A stretch of DNA of 64,000 nucleotides, taken from positions 1 to 64,000 of the forward strand of contig NZ_AULB01000036.1 in NCBI RefSeq assembly GCF_000425065.1. The letters are read 5' to 3'. Position numbers and translations under genes: made by a program. The stretch is from Actinomadura rifamycini DSM 43936 (GTDB lineage: Bacteria > Actinomycetota > Actinomycetes > Streptosporangiales > Streptosporangiaceae). Below, one piece after another: positions 49,835 to 60,025 of this stretch. The number at the start of each line of letters is the position of its first letter. Within the stretch, counting starts at the first letter, position 1. The notes below the pieces were generated by a model. That model saw only the letters and a program-made list of their open reading frames with translations, was not told where the DNA came from and ran no database searches.

Positions 49835-50295
49835 GTCTTCGCGGGCGGCACGATGAGGACGGGCCGCCGCACGTGGTGCAGGACCTGCGTCGAGGTGCTG
49901 CCGAGCAGGACCGACCGGGCCTTCGACAGCCCCCGCGACCCGGTGACGACGAGGGACGCGTCGAGCTCGTCGGCGACGTCCACGATCGCCGCCCAGATCG
50001 GGCCGCCGCTGCGCTCGGCGCGCGGCGCCACGTCGGTGAGGCCCGCTGCGGCGGCGAACTCGGCGCCCTTCAGGGCGAGCAGTTCGGCCTCCTGCTGCTC
50101 CTCGAACTCGTTGCGGCCGCCGCCGGTCTGCATGATGACCGGCGCGGCGGCGGCGATCGGCGCCCAGGAGATCTGCGAGACCAGCGGCTCCCAGACGGAG
50201 AGGACCACGGTCGGGGCGGGCCGGAGGTGCCGCGCGGCGTACTCGACGGCGGCGCGCGAGTCGTCCGAGCCGTCGAAGGCGATGAGAACGGTCAT
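49831..50295 (-). CDS. Universal stress protein (UspA)
   Basis: 154 aa, single Usp domain: VLIAFDGSDDSRAAVEYAARHL and the ATP-binding GSRGLSKARSVLLGSTSTQVLHHVRRPVLIVP (G-2x-G-9x-G-S/T). ATP-binding class, cytosolic. Regulation not visible. Confidence 0.92.
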   Translation of the reverse strand: MTVLIAFDGSDDSRAAVEYAARHLRPAPTVVLSVWEPLVSQISWAPIAAAAPVIMQTGGGRNEFEEQQEAELLALKGAEFAAAAGLTDVAPRAERSGGPIWAAIVDVADELDASLVVTGSRGLSKARSVLLGSTSTQVLHHVRRPVLIVPPAKT

Positions 50296-50369
50296 GCCCT
50301 CCACGTATCCGCAGGAAGCGGTTCCGAACGCCTCCGGCGGCGGAAGTGGGCGGGCTCTCTCGGTCGGCC

Positions 50370-51170
50370 TCAGCCGGCCCCGGCCGCCCCCGCCGGCTCC
50401 GGGTCCGCGCCGGGCGCGCCCGCGAACGCCTGTGCGATGCCGAGCCAGCGGTCCGCGTCCGGCCCGGCCGCCGCCACGGCGAGGTCGTCGCGGTGCCGCC
50501 GCCGGGTCACCAGCAGGCAGAAGTCCAGCGCCGGGCCCGTGACGGTCTGCCGCGCGCCCTCCGGCCCCCAGGTCCACACCTCGCCGGACGGCCCGGTCAG
50601 CTCCACCCGGAACTGCTCGGCGGGCGGGGTCAGGCCGCGGTTGCCGAACGCGAAGTCGCGCGCCCGGACGCCGATGTGCGCGACGTGCCGGAGCCGGTGC
50701 GTGGGCGCGCGGCGGACGCCGAGCGCCGCGGCGACGTCCTCGCCGTGCGCCCACGTCTCCATCAGCCGGGCCGTCGCCATGGACGCCGCGCTCATCGGCG
50801 GCCCGAACCACGGCAGCTTCGTGCCCGGCGGGACGGCGGCGAGCGCCGCGCGCATCCGGCGGCGGCCGTCCCGCCAGCGGGCGAGCAGCGCCGCCGGGTC
50901 CTCGGCGGCGCCCGCGACGGCGCCCGCCTCGACGAATGCGGGCCCGTCGGCCGCCGCGCGCTCCAGCAGCGCGGGGAACGCGCCGGGGTCCGCCGCCGCG
51001 ACGACCGCCTGGTCGTCCGTCCACGCCAGGTGCGCGATCTGGTGGGCGACCGTCCAGCCCGCGGCGGGCGTCGGGTCGGCCCACCGCGCGGCGGGCAGCG
51101 GCGCGACGAGCGCGTCCAGCGAGTCGTTCTCGGCGGTCAGGTCGGCGAGCAGCGCGTTCAGGTCGGGCAT
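50370..51170 (-). CDS. TIGR03084/MDMPI-type metal-binding protein
   Basis: 266 aa. DinB-like four-helix fold with metal His residues: [14 protein letters not shown] and [20 protein letters not shown]. This is the mycothiol-dependent maleylpyruvate isomerase N-terminal arrangement; TIGR03084-type members are actinobacterial and often use mycothiol. It precedes no clear pathway partner; the adjacent acyl-CoA synthetase gene lies 7 nt upstream on the same strand, suggesting an operon. Confidence 0.83.
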   Translation of the reverse strand: MPDLNALLADLTAENDSLDALVAPLPAARWADPTPAAGWTVAHQIAHLAWTDDQAVVAAADPGAFPALLERAAADGPAFVEAGAVAGAAEDPAALLARWRDGRRRMRAALAAVPPGTKLPWFGPPMSAASMATARLMETWAHGEDVAAALGVRRAPTHRLRHVAHIGVRARDFAFGNRGLTPPAEQFRVELTGPSGEVWTWGPEGARQTVTGPALDFCLLVTRRRHRDDLAVAAAGPDADRWLGIAQAFAGAPGADPEPAGAAGAG

Positions 51171-51177
51171 TCCGCCA

Positions 51178-52860
51178 CTATTCCCCGGTCCCGGCCGTCC
51201 CGTCGAGGGCCTCCACCAGCTCCCGCGCCAGCGCGTAGTCGGCCTTGCCGTTCGGCAGCCGCAGCGTCCGCCCGGTGCGCACGAACGCCTTCGGGATCTT
51301 GTAGCGGGCGAGGTGCGCGGCGCAGCCGTCCCGCAGCGCCGCGTCGTCCGGGGCGTCCGCCGGGCCGAGCACCGCGACGATCTCGCTGCCCCATCGCTCG
51401 CTCGGCCGGCCCAGCACCAGCGCGTCCGCGACGCCCGGCAGGCCGCGCAGCACCGTCTCGACCTCCTCCGCGAACACCTTCTCGCCGCCGGTGTTGATCG
51501 TGGTGGCGTCCCGGCCGTGCACCTCGACCGTCCCGTCCGCGAGCAGCCGCGCCCGGTCGCCCGGCACGACGAGCCGGTCGCCGTCCACGGTCAGGAACGT
51601 CGCGGCGGTCTTCTCCGGGGCGTTGAGGTAGCCGAGCGGGATCGAGCCGCCGCCCTTGGCGAGCCAGCCCATCTCGTCCTCGCCGGGCGCGAGGCGGCGC
51701 GTCCGGTCCGCGCTGAGGACGGCCGCGCCCGACTGGAGCAGGAACCGGGCGTCGGTGCCCAGCCGGGTCACCGAGAAGCCGCTCTCGGAGGACCCGAGGA
51801 TGTCCAGCAGCCGCGCCCCCGGGACCAGGTCCAGCAGCCGCCGCTTGACGCCCGGGCTGATCCCCGCCGCCGAGTTCAGCAGCGTCCGCAGGGACGACAG
51901 GTCGCGCGGGCGGCGCTCCAGCGCCTCGACGATCGGGCGCGCGAACGCGTCCCCGACGATCGGCATCCGGGTGGCGCGCTCCCGCTCGGCGGTGTCCATC
52001 AGGTCGTCGGCGTCCAGCCCGTCCACCCGGTGCGGGAAGATCACGCACGCGCCGCCGCACCAGCCGCCGAGCGCCGACCAGGTCCCGCCGCCGTGCATCA
52101 TCGGCGGCGCCACGAGGACCCGGTGCTCGCCCCGGACGGCCCGCGCCACCACCTCGTCGACGTCGGTGATCGGCGACCCGTCCCGGCGGCGCACCTGGAA
52201 CGGGCCGTGCACCAGGTCGCCGACCCGCCACAGCACGCCCTTCGGCAGGCCCGTCGTGCCGCCCGTGTAGAGGATCTGCAGGTCGTCCGGCGACGGCCGG
52301 ACGCCGGCGGGCGGCTCGGCGGACGCGGCGGCGAGCGCCTCCTCGTAGTCGAGCGCGCCCGGCGCGAGCGGGGTGCCCGAGTCGTCCGCGACCTGGAGCA
52401 GCAGCGGGTCGGTGTCCAGCCGCTTCACGACCCGCTCGACCTCCCGCGCGAACCGCGCGTGGTACAGGATCGCACGGGGACGCGCGTCGCCGAACAGCTG
52501 CGCCAGCTCGTCGTCCACGTACCGGTAGTTGACGTTGAACGGCGCGACTCGGGCCTTGTGCGCGCCGACCAGGCCCTCCAGGTACTCGGGGCCGTTGTGC
52601 AGGTACAGCGCGAGGTGGTCGTGCGGCGACTCCCACGGCTCGTGCGTCCCCTCCCGGCGGCCGAGCCCGTGCGCGCGCAGGACGTTCGCGAGCCGCCGCG
52701 TCCGGTCGGTGACCTCGCGCCAGGTCATCCGGCGGTCGCGCCAGACCAGGCACTCGCGGTCGGGGACCGCGGCGGCGACGGCCTCGTGCAGGGTCGCCAG
52801 GTCGAGCTGGGGCGCGTCGAGCTGGGGCGCGTCGGCGCGCGGCGCGTCGGGCTGGGGCAT
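51178..52860 (-). CDS. Acyl-CoA synthetase (ANL superfamily)
   Basis: 560 aa from ATG 52860 (GGAGG about 8 nt upstream). AMP-binding P-loop [27 protein letters not shown]; the C-terminal hinge/YGR-like motif is replaced by [22 protein letters not shown]; catalytic Lys in [12 protein letters not shown]. FadD-type fatty/aromatic acid activation. A 15-bp direct duplication in the N-terminal codons gives the repeated DAPQL. Confidence 0.9.
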   Translation of the reverse strand: MPQPDAPRADAPQLDAPQLDLATLHEAVAAAVPDRECLVWRDRRMTWREVTDRTRRLANVLRAHGLGRREGTHEPWESPHDHLALYLHNGPEYLEGLVGAHKARVAPFNVNYRYVDDELAQLFGDARPRAILYHARFAREVERVVKRLDTDPLLLQVADDSGTPLAPGALDYEEALAAASAEPPAGVRPSPDDLQILYTGGTTGLPKGVLWRVGDLVHGPFQVRRRDGSPITDVDEVVARAVRGEHRVLVAPPMMHGGGTWSALGGWCGGACVIFPHRVDGLDADDLMDTAERERATRMPIVGDAFARPIVEALERRPRDLSSLRTLLNSAAGISPGVKRRLLDLVPGARLLDILGSSESGFSVTRLGTDARFLLQSGAAVLSADRTRRLAPGEDEMGWLAKGGGSIPLGYLNAPEKTAATFLTVDGDRLVVPGDRARLLADGTVEVHGRDATTINTGGEKVFAEEVETVLRGLPGVADALVLGRPSERWGSEIVAVLGPADAPDDAALRDGCAAHLARYKIPKAFVRTGRTLRLPNGKADYALARELVEALDGTAGTGE

Positions 52861-52978
52861 CGGCGGTCCTCCGGGATGGTCGTGGGGCACCCGGGATCAC
52901 CGTAACCCAATGCTTACCGAATCTCATTCGGCAGGGTGGCCGGGGGAGGGTGCGCCGCGGCCGCGAGACGATGTCCCG

Positions 52979-53803
52979 ATGGCCCGACCGCAGAAGCCGC
53001 AGGGGGAGGTGACCCGCGGCACCACCGCGCCCAACCGGCTCCGCCGCGTCGACCGGTGGATCGCCGCCACCCAGCGGCCCGCCCTCCGCCAGTACGACGG
53101 CACGGCCGTCCGGCCGCTCGCCGTCGACCTCGGCTACGGCGCGTCGCCCGTGACCGCGTTCGAGCTCTACACGCGGCTCCGCGCCGTCGCGCCCCGCCTG
53201 GACGTCGTCGGCATCGAGATCGAACCCGACCGGGTCGCCGCCGGGCTCGCCTTCCTCGCCGCCACCGGCCCGCACGAGGGCCTGACGTTCCGGCGCGGCG
53301 GCTTCGAGCTGCCGGTGCCCCGCCCGCCCGTCCTCGTCCGCGCCCTCAACGTCCTGCGCCAGTACGACGAGCCCGCCGCGTGGCGCGCCTGGGACGACCT
53401 GCGCGACCGGCTCGCGCCCCGCGGCGTCCTCGTCGAGGGCACCTGCTCGGAGACCGGGCGCCGCGCCGTCTGGGTCGCCCTCGACCGGGACGGGCCCCGC
53501 ACCGTCACGTTCGCCGCGCACCTGCCGACCCTGGACCGCCCGTCGTCCCTCGCCGAACGGCTCCCGAAGACGCTCATCCACCGGAACGTCCCCGGCGAGC
53601 CCGTCCACGCGCTGCTCACCGCGTTCGACCGGGCCTGGGCGACCGCCGCGCCGCACTCGGCGTTCGGGCCCCGCGCCCGCTGGGTCGAGGCGGTGCGGCT
53701 GCTCGCGGAGGCGTACCCCGTGCTGACCGCACCGCCCTACGGGGGCCGCCGCCGCTGGCGCCTCGGCGAGGTCACCCTCCCCTGGACGGCCGTCGCGCCC
53801 TGA
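52979..53803 (+). CDS. Class I SAM-dependent methyltransferase-like protein
   Basis: 274 aa. Motif I LAVDLGYGASPVTAFELYTRL and motif II VVGIEIEPDRV fit a Rossmann methyltransferase; FRRGGFELPVP and RALNVLRQYDE continue it. An N-terminal GTTAPNRLRRVDRW region is typical of an actinobacterial conserved family without known substrate. Divergent from the acyl-CoA synthetase gene. Confidence 0.78.
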   Translation: MARPQKPQGEVTRGTTAPNRLRRVDRWIAATQRPALRQYDGTAVRPLAVDLGYGASPVTAFELYTRLRAVAPRLDVVGIEIEPDRVAAGLAFLAATGPHEGLTFRRGGFELPVPRPPVLVRALNVLRQYDEPAAWRAWDDLRDRLAPRGVLVEGTCSETGRRAVWVALDRDGPRTVTFAAHLPTLDRPSSLAERLPKTLIHRNVPGEPVHALLTAFDRAWATAAPHSAFGPRARWVEAVRLLAEAYPVLTAPPYGGRRRWRLGEVTLPWTAVAP

Positions 53804-53849
53804 CCGGACGGGACGGCGCCCGGCGCCCGGCGCGCCGCCCGCAGCGGGT

Positions 53850-54611
53850 TCAGCCCTCGCGGTGCAGCTTGTACGGCGCGGCCTGGACGCGCGGCTGCAC
53901 GTCGATCCGGTCGATGTTCACGTGCGGGGGACGCGTGACCGCCCAGGCGACGCAGTCGGCGACGTCCTCGGCCACGAGCGGCTCCGGCACGCCCTCGTAC
54001 GGCTTCTCGGCCTTCTCCGCGTCGCCCTTGAACCGGACCAGCGAGAACTCCTCGGTCTTCACCAGTCCCGGCGCGACCTCCGTGACCCGCACGGGCTCCG
54101 CGACCAGCTCCAGCCGCATGACCTCGTTCACCGCGTAGGCGCCGAACTTCGCCGCGTTGTACCCCGCGCCGCCCTCGTACGCCACGTGCCCGGCCAGCGA
54201 CGTGACGTTCACGACGTGCCCCGCGCCGCTCTCGATCAGCTTCGGGAGCAGCGCCTTGGTGACCCGGACGAGCCCCAGCACGTTCGTCTCGTACATCGTG
54301 CGCCAGTCGTCGACGTCCGCGTCCGCCACGCTGTCGAGCCCGACCGCGCCGCCCGCGTTGTTCACGAGCACGTGGCAGCCGCCGACCGCCGCGGCGAGCG
54401 CGTCCACCGACTCCTGCGACGTCACGTCGAGGGTGATCGGCACGATCTTCGCCGCCCCGGGCACGGTCGCGGCGATGTCCTTCGCCAGCTCGTCGAGCCG
54501 GTCGCGGCGCCGCGCCGCCAGGACGACGTTGAACCCCTCCGCCGCCAGCCGCCTGGCCGTGGCGGCCCCGATGCCGCTGCTCGCTCCGGTCACTACCGCC
54601 GTTCTCCGCAT
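53850..54611 (-). CDS. Short-chain dehydrogenase/reductase
   Basis: 253 aa, classical SDR: TGASSGIGAA cofactor motif, NNAGG, Ser in VNVTSLAG, and YNAAK as YxxxK. Related to YdfG-type serine/3-hydroxy acid dehydrogenases (VRVTEVAPGLVKTEEFSLVRF). NADP-type preference suggested by the Arg cluster AARRRDR after beta-2. Confidence 0.93.
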   Translation of the reverse strand: MRRTAVVTGASSGIGAATARRLAAEGFNVVLAARRRDRLDELAKDIAATVPGAAKIVPITLDVTSQESVDALAAAVGGCHVLVNNAGGAVGLDSVADADVDDWRTMYETNVLGLVRVTKALLPKLIESGAGHVVNVTSLAGHVAYEGGAGYNAAKFGAYAVNEVMRLELVAEPVRVTEVAPGLVKTEEFSLVRFKGDAEKAEKPYEGVPEPLVAEDVADCVAWAVTRPPHVNIDRIDVQPRVQAAPYKLHREG

Positions 54612-54744
54612 GCGTCCAGCCTCCCAGGCGATCGGCGGCGGATGCCGGTGAGGTCGATCACTGTCGGGGATTGTCGCAATTGAAGACCATCTTCGGGGAA
54701 CACCGGGCGCGGTGGATAGGTTGCACTACCGGAGGTGGTGTCCG

Positions 54745-56043
54745 GTGCCGCGTCGTATCAACCGGGTTGCGACGATAAGTCTTCATACGTCCCCTCTGGA
54801 TCAGCCGGGGACCGGCGACGCCGGCGGCATGAACGTCTACATCGTCGAGACCGCCAAACGGCTCGCCGAACGCGGCGTCGAGGTCGACATCTTCACCCGC
54901 GCCACGTCGCGGGCCCTGCCGCCCGTCGCCGAACTCGCGCCCGGCGTCCTCGTCCGGCACATCGTCGCCGGCCCCTTCGAGGAGCTCGACAAGACCGACC
55001 TCGCCCGGCACCTGTGCGGCTTCACCTCCGGTGTCCTGCGCGTCGAGGCCGCCCACGACCCCGGCCACTACGACCTCCTGCACACCCACTACTGGCTGTC
55101 CGGGCAGGCCGGGGACGCCGCCAAGCACCGCTGGGGCGTCCCGCTCGTCCACTCCATGCACACGATGGCCAAGGTCAAGAACGCGGCCCTCGCCGACGGC
55201 GACAAGCCCGAACCGGACGCGCGCGTCCTCGGCGAGGAGCAGGTCGTCGCGTCCGCCGACCAGCTCGTCGCCAACACCGGCAAGGAGGCGCGCGAGCTCA
55301 TCGACCTCTACGGCGCCGACCCCGCGCGCGTCGCGACCGTCCGCCCCGGCGCCGACCTCGACCTGTTCCGCCCCGAGCCGCTCCCGCCCGGGTCGCGCGC
55401 CCGGCGCGGCGGACCGGCCCGCCGCCGCCTCGGCCTGCCCCGCGACGCCTACGTCCTGCTGTTCGTCGGCCGCATCCAGCCGCTCAAGGCGCCCGACGTC
55501 CTGCTGCGCGCCGCCGCCCGGATGCTCGCCGACGACCCGTCGCTGCGGTCCCGGCTCGTCGTCGCCGTCGTCGGCGGCCCCTCCGGATCCGCCCGCTGCC
55601 GCCCCGAGGGCCTCCAGTCGCTCGCCGCCGAACTCGGCATCGCCGACGTCGTCCGCTTCGAGCCGCCCGCCCCCCAGGCGGAGCTCGCCGACTGGTACCG
55701 GGCCGCCGACGTCACCGTCGTCCCCTCGCACTCCGAGTCGTTCGGCCTCGTCGCCGTCGAGTCCCAGGCGTGCGGCACGCCCGTCGTCGCGTCCCGCGTC
55801 GGCGGGCTCTGCACCGCCGTCGCCGACGGCGAGTCCGGCGTGCTGGTCCCCGGGCACGACCCCGCCGACTACGCGGCCGTCCTGCGCCGCCTCGAGGACC
55901 CCGCCGCGCACGCCCGCCTCGCCCGCGGCGCCGTCCGGCACGCCCGCGCCTTCGGGTGGGACGCCACCGTCGACGCCCTCCTGGACGTGTATACCGGTGC
56001 CATGGCCCGTCCGTCCGCACTCGTCCCGCAGGTGACCGCATGA
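54745..56043 (+). CDS. mshA: D-inositol-3-phosphate glycosyltransferase (mycothiol synthesis)
   Basis: 432 aa from GTG 54745 (GGAGG 9 nt before). GT4 fold: [22 protein letters not shown] is the MshA N-terminal signature, [20 protein letters not shown], and the C-terminal [23 protein letters not shown] nucleotide-sugar motif. Transfers GlcNAc to inositol-3-phosphate, the first step of mycothiol. TAGGTT (54717-54722) is a plausible -10. Coupled to the YbjN gene (ATGA overlap), then gpmA; the same order occurs in mycobacteria. Confidence 0.95.
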   Translation: MPRRINRVATISLHTSPLDQPGTGDAGGMNVYIVETAKRLAERGVEVDIFTRATSRALPPVAELAPGVLVRHIVAGPFEELDKTDLARHLCGFTSGVLRVEAAHDPGHYDLLHTHYWLSGQAGDAAKHRWGVPLVHSMHTMAKVKNAALADGDKPEPDARVLGEEQVVASADQLVANTGKEARELIDLYGADPARVATVRPGADLDLFRPEPLPPGSRARRGGPARRRLGLPRDAYVLLFVGRIQPLKAPDVLLRAAARMLADDPSLRSRLVVAVVGGPSGSARCRPEGLQSLAAELGIADVVRFEPPAPQAELADWYRAADVTVVPSHSESFGLVAVESQACGTPVVASRVGGLCTAVADGESGVLVPGHDPADYAAVLRRLEDPAAHARLARGAVRHARAFGWDATVDALLDVYTGAMARPSALVPQVTA

Positions 56044-56531
56044 ACCCCGTCGAGACCATCCGGCAGACCCTGCGCGACGCCGAGCTCGAGTTCGACGAGC
56101 CGCGCGCGGACGCCTTCTTCGTCAAGCTGCCCGGCAAGCGCAAGCTCGCCACCATGACCTGGCTCATCGTCGGGGACCACAGCCTGCACGTCGAGGCGTT
56201 CTTCTGCCGCCGCCCCGACGAGAACCACGCCGAGTTCTACCGGTTCCTCCTCGAGAAGAACGGCCGCATGTACGGGGTCTCCTTCGCGCTCGACGACGTC
56301 GGCGACGTCCACCTCGTCGGGCGGCTCTCGCTCGCGTCGATCAGCCCGGACGAGATCGACCGGCTCCTCGGCTGCGTCCTCACCTACTCGGACGAGAACT
56401 TCGACAAGGCCCTCGAACGCGGGTTCAAGACGTCCATCCAGCGCGAGTGGGACTGGCGCGTCAAGCGCGGCGAGAGCCTCGCCAACCTCCGGGCGTTCGC
56501 GTCGTTCGCGGACCCGGCGAATCGTGACTGA
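56040..56531 (+). CDS. YbjN domain-containing protein
   Basis: 163 aa. YbjN/secretion-chaperone-like fold: [60 protein letters not shown]. Conserved partner between mshA and gpm genes in actinobacteria; role unknown. Start overlaps the mshA stop. Confidence 0.88.
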   Translation: MNPVETIRQTLRDAELEFDEPRADAFFVKLPGKRKLATMTWLIVGDHSLHVEAFFCRRPDENHAEFYRFLLEKNGRMYGVSFALDDVGDVHLVGRLSLASISPDEIDRLLGCVLTYSDENFDKALERGFKTSIQREWDWRVKRGESLANLRAFASFADPANRD

Positions 56532-56557
56532 ACCAGCGGCTGGATAAGCTCTGCACC

Positions 56558-57415
56558 ATGGCGACCCTGGTATTGCTCCGGCACGGTGAAAGCGTCTGGA
56601 ACGCCGAGGGCCTGTTCACCGGCTGGGTGGACGTGGACCTGTCGGCGAAGGGCGAGAGCGAGGCCACCCGCGGCGGGGACCTCCTCCTCGACGCGGACAT
56701 CACCCCCGACGTCGTGCACACGTCGCTGCTCAAGCGCGCCATCCGCACCGCCAACATCGCGCTCGACGTGGCCGACCTGCTGTGGATCCCCGTCCGCCGC
56801 TCCTGGCGCCTCAACGAGCGCCACTACGGCGCCCTGCAGGGCAAGAACAAGGCCCAGACGCGGGAGCAGTACGGCGAAGAGAAGTTCATGACCTGGCGCC
56901 GCTCCTACGACACCCCGCCGCCGCCGATCAAGGACGACGACCCGCTGTCGCAGGTCAACGACCTCCGCTACGCCGAGCTGCCGTCCGAGCTGATCCCGCG
57001 CAGCGAGTGCCTCGCCGACGTCATCGACCGCATGCTGCCGTACTGGTACGACGCGATCGTCCCCGACCTCGCCGCCGGGAAGACCGTCATGGTCGCCGCG
57101 CACGGCAACTCCCTGCGGGCCCTCGTCAAGCACCTCGACGACATCTCCGACGACGACATCGTCGGCCTCAACATCCCGACCGGGATCCCGCTCGTCTACG
57201 AGCTCGACGACGACTTCGCCCCGCTCAAGCGCGGCGGCGAGTACCTCGACCCGGCCGCCGCGAAGGCCGCCATCGAGGCCGTCAAGAACCAGGGCGCCGG
57301 GAAGTCCGCCGCCGGCAAGGGCGCCCCGAAGGCCCCGGCCCCCGCGAAGGCGAAGGACGCGAAGCCGTCCGGCAAGGACGCCAAGGACAAGCCCCGCCGC
57401 GGCCGCCGCAAGTAA
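56558..57415 (+). CDS. gpmA: 2,3-bisphosphoglycerate-dependent phosphoglycerate mutase
   Basis: 285 aa. RHGES (catalytic His) at residues 8-12, [20 protein letters not shown], and [10 protein letters not shown] with the second His. Interconverts 3- and 2-phosphoglycerate in glycolysis. Leaderless: TAAGCT 7 nt before ATG. Odd: about 45 extra C-terminal residues, almost only Lys, Ala, Pro, Gly and Asp (from about NQGAGKS), ending RRGRRK, like a histone-H1-type tail. Confidence 0.94.
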   Translation: MATLVLLRHGESVWNAEGLFTGWVDVDLSAKGESEATRGGDLLLDADITPDVVHTSLLKRAIRTANIALDVADLLWIPVRRSWRLNERHYGALQGKNKAQTREQYGEEKFMTWRRSYDTPPPPIKDDDPLSQVNDLRYAELPSELIPRSECLADVIDRMLPYWYDAIVPDLAAGKTVMVAAHGNSLRALVKHLDDISDDDIVGLNIPTGIPLVYELDDDFAPLKRGGEYLDPAAAKAAIEAVKNQGAGKSAAGKGAPKAPAPAKAKDAKPSGKDAKDKPRRGRRK

Positions 57416-57443
57416 GGCCCGGCAGCAGCACGACCCAGCGGTC

Positions 57444-57467
57444 CGCCCGCGCCGTACGGCGCGGGCG
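57444..57467 (+). terminator. 24-bp palindromic terminator
   Basis: GCCCGCGCCGT directly followed by its complement, extended by one C-G pair, then GTTTCCGTTT. Ends the mshA-ybjN-gpmA transcript and, in the other direction, may serve the convergent regulator gene. Confidence 0.8.
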
Positions 57468-57490
57468 TTTCCGTTTCCCGAGGCCGCGGC

Positions 57491-58048
57491 TCAGCCCGCG
57501 TCCTCCGCGCCGTCCGGGGCTCCGGTCTTGTCGGGGACGAAGACGAGGCTGAGCAGGTGGCGGGTCCGGCCGTCGCCGGGCGCGGTGTGCGTGCGGCGGG
57601 CGACGGCCGCCTCGATCTCCTCGACCAGCGCGGTGAACTCCTCGTCGGTCACCCACACCGCGCCCTGCCGGTACAGGACGTTCTCGCGGGGCGGGTCGGC
57701 GTCGTCGCGCGCCAGGTACCGCTCGAAGTCGGCCAGGACGGCGCTGGTGAAGACGGCGAACGCCTGCCGGTGGTCCTCCTTGGTCATCGACTCGCGGGCG
57801 GCGGCGTCGACGAGCGCCGCGTCCTGCCGCACGCGGTAGCTGCGCTCGACCGTGCCCCGCACGGGGCGCTCCCGGACCACCTCCAGTATCCCGGCCTGTG
57901 TGAGCGTCGCCACATGCCGGTACATGGACGCGGGGGACACGTCCGGCAGCCGTTCTCGCAGTTGAGCGGTGGTCATCTCCTCCGCGCCCACCACGGTCTG
58001 CAGGATCCGCAGCCGGACGGGGTGGAGGAGCAGGTTCGCGTTCGCCAT
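57491..58048 (-). CDS. ArsR-like winged-helix regulator
   Basis: 185 aa. LHPVRLRILQTVVGAEEMTTAQLRERLPDVSPASMYRHVATLTQAGILEVVRERPVRGTVERSYRV is a wHTH of the ArsR/HTH_20 type. The helical C-terminus (NVLYRQGAVWVTDEEFTALVEEIEAAV) is common in actinobacterial regulators that accompany alpha/beta hydrolases or CPBP proteases. Divergent from such a pair here, with a palindrome between. Confidence 0.88.
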   Translation of the reverse strand: MANANLLLHPVRLRILQTVVGAEEMTTAQLRERLPDVSPASMYRHVATLTQAGILEVVRERPVRGTVERSYRVRQDAALVDAAARESMTKEDHRQAFAVFTSAVLADFERYLARDDADPPRENVLYRQGAVWVTDEEFTALVEEIEAAVARRTHTAPGDGRTRHLLSLVFVPDKTGAPDGAEDAG

Positions 58049-58066
58049 GCCTCTATGGTCTCATAC

Positions 58067-58082
58067 CTGATAACGTTCTCAG
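58067..58082. promoter_or_regulatory. 16-bp near-perfect palindrome
   Basis: CTGATAACGTTCTCAG, symmetric at 7 of 8 half-site positions, followed by a second GTTGATAAC half-site (58084-58092). Lies between the wHTH regulator and the hydrolase; likely operator for both. Confidence 0.55.
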
Positions 58083-58111
58083 CGTTGATAACAATGAGAG
58101 GCGAACCCCCC

Positions 58112-59056
58112 GTGCCCGACACCGACATGACGGTCACCGCCGACGACGGGATTCGGCTGGCCGGCACGCTGACGCTCCCGGACGGCCCCGGCCCGCACCC
58201 GGCCGTCCTGCTCCTGCACGGTTCCGGCCCGCTCGACCGGAACGGCGACACCCCCAAGCTGCCCGTGAACCTCGGCCGCCCGCTGGCCGCCGCCCTCGCG
58301 GCGCACGGCATCGCCACGCTGCGCACCGACCGCCGCGGCGCCGGCGCCACCCCCGGCGACTGGCGGACCACCGGCTTCACCGGCAACCGCCGGGACGCCG
58401 CGGCCGCGCTGCGCGCGCTGGCCGCGCACCCCGACGTCCGGCCCGGCGCCGTCGGCGTCGTCGGCCACAGCGAGGGGGCCCTGCACGCCATGGCCCTCGC
58501 CGCCCGCGACGACGTGGCCGCCGCGGTCCTGCTCGCCGGATACGCCCGGACGGGCGAGGACGCGCTCCGCTGGCAGGCCCGCTCCGTCCTGGAGAGCCTG
58601 CCCGCGCCCGTCCGGGCGCTGCGGCGGCCGCTGGGCGCCGCCGGCGAGCGGCTCCTCGCGCGCGTCAAGGCCACCCGGACGGACGCGGCGCGCGTCGCCG
58701 GGCTCCCGCTCAACGCCCGCTGGATGCGCGAGAACCTCGCCCACGACACCCGCGACGACCTCGCGGCCGTGCGGGCCCCGGTGCTGGCCGTCACCGGCGA
58801 CAAGGACCTCCAGGTCGACCCGGCCGACCTGGACGTCATCCGGCGGCTCGTGCCCGGCGAGACCGAGGTCCACCGCGTCTCCTGCCTCACCCACGTCCTC
58901 CGCCGCGACGGCGGGCGCCCGTCCCTGCGCTCCTACCGCCGCCTCCTGCGCGATCCGGTCGACCCCGACCTGCTCGCGCTCGTCACCGGCTGGCTCGCCC
59001 GCCGGCTCGGCGCGGCCCCCGGGGCGCTGCCCGCCGAGAAGGCCGCCTCTTCCTGA
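58112..59056 (+). CDS. Alpha/beta hydrolase
   Basis: 314 aa from GTG 58112 (GAGAGG 9 nt before); ATG 58094 and ATG 58127 are alternatives. LLLHGSGPLDRNGD oxyanion region, nucleophile GHSEGALHA, VTGDKDLQVDPADL acid, and catalytic His in SCLTHVLR. Dienelactone hydrolase/acetyl-xylan-esterase-like. Probable operon with the CPBP gene (41-nt gap). Confidence 0.88.
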   Translation: MPDTDMTVTADDGIRLAGTLTLPDGPGPHPAVLLLHGSGPLDRNGDTPKLPVNLGRPLAAALAAHGIATLRTDRRGAGATPGDWRTTGFTGNRRDAAAALRALAAHPDVRPGAVGVVGHSEGALHAMALAARDDVAAAVLLAGYARTGEDALRWQARSVLESLPAPVRALRRPLGAAGERLLARVKATRTDAARVAGLPLNARWMRENLAHDTRDDLAAVRAPVLAVTGDKDLQVDPADLDVIRRLVPGETEVHRVSCLTHVLRRDGGRPSLRSYRRLLRDPVDPDLLALVTGWLARRLGAAPGALPAEKAASS

Positions 59057-59097
59057 CCCCGCCCCCCCGCCCGCCCCACCCCAGAGGGAGTTCCCGC

Positions 59098-60006
59098 ATG
59101 ACCTCGTCGCACGCTCCAACGCACGCCAAGCCCGCCGCCACCGGCACGTTCCGGAGCGACCTCACCCTGTTCATGACGATCGCCTTCGCGATGAGCTGGG
59201 CCGCCTGGGCCGTCGCCATCGCCCTCGGCGACGCGGCCGCGGCGACCGCGTTCCACGGGCTCGGCGCGTTCGGGCCGCTCGTCGGCGCCCTGGTGATCCG
59301 GGTCCGCCGGCGGCGGCGCGGCGGACCCGTCCCGGCGCGGGCCGTCCGGTTCCGCGCGTCCGCCCTGCTCTGGTCCCCGGCGCTGCTCCTGCTGGCCTCC
59401 GCGACCGTCGTGGCGGGCGCGTTCCTGGCGCACGTGGCGGGCGGCCCGGCCCTCAGCCTGGACGCCGGCAGGGACATGATCGAGGCCACCCCCGGCGGGC
59501 CCGTCTCCTTCCTCGCCACCATGCTGCTCCTCGGCCCGCTGTCGGAGGAGCCCGGCTGGCGCGGCACCGCCTACCCGCGGATGCGCGCGACGATGAACCG
59601 CTACCAGGTCGCGGTGGTGCTGGGCGCCATCTGGGCCGTCTGGCACATGCCGCTGTTCTTCGTCCACGGCACCGTCCAGAACGAACTCGGCGCGGCCACC
59701 CCGGCCGGTGCGCTCTTCGCCTTCAGCTCCGTCCCGATGGCGATGCTCGTCTGCCACGCCTACGAGCGCGCAGGCGTCCTCGCCGCGGTCGCCACGCACT
59801 TCGCCGCCAACCTGACGATGGTGATGCTCGGCGTCGAGGAGCCCATCGTGCTGGCGATGATCACCGGCATCCAGGCGGTCGTCGCGGTGGCCCTGCTCGC
59901 GGCCGTCCGCGAGGGGCGCGCGCCCGGCGCGCCCGGCGGGGCCGCCGGGGCCGCCCCGGCCGGGGCCGCCCCGGCCGCCCGCCCGGAGAGCGCCCGCGTC
60001 GGCTGA
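59098..60006 (+). CDS. CPBP family intramembrane metalloprotease
   Basis: 302 aa, about 8 TM helices. Abi/CAAX-protease motif SEEPGWRG (EExxxR), followed by VWHMPLFF and ATHFAANL His residues. Family members process prenylated or bacteriocin-related substrates in the membrane; substrate here unknown. A Gly/Ala/Pro-rich C-terminal tail with a GAAPA repeat is unusual. Confidence 0.88.
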   Translation: MTSSHAPTHAKPAATGTFRSDLTLFMTIAFAMSWAAWAVAIALGDAAAATAFHGLGAFGPLVGALVIRVRRRRRGGPVPARAVRFRASALLWSPALLLLASATVVAGAFLAHVAGGPALSLDAGRDMIEATPGGPVSFLATMLLLGPLSEEPGWRGTAYPRMRATMNRYQVAVVLGAIWAVWHMPLFFVHGTVQNELGAATPAGALFAFSSVPMAMLVCHAYERAGVLAAVATHFAANLTMVMLGVEEPIVLAMITGIQAVVAVALLAAVREGRAPGAPGGAAGAAPAGAAPAARPESARVG

Positions 60007-60025
60007 CCCGCCCGCGGCCGTCCGG

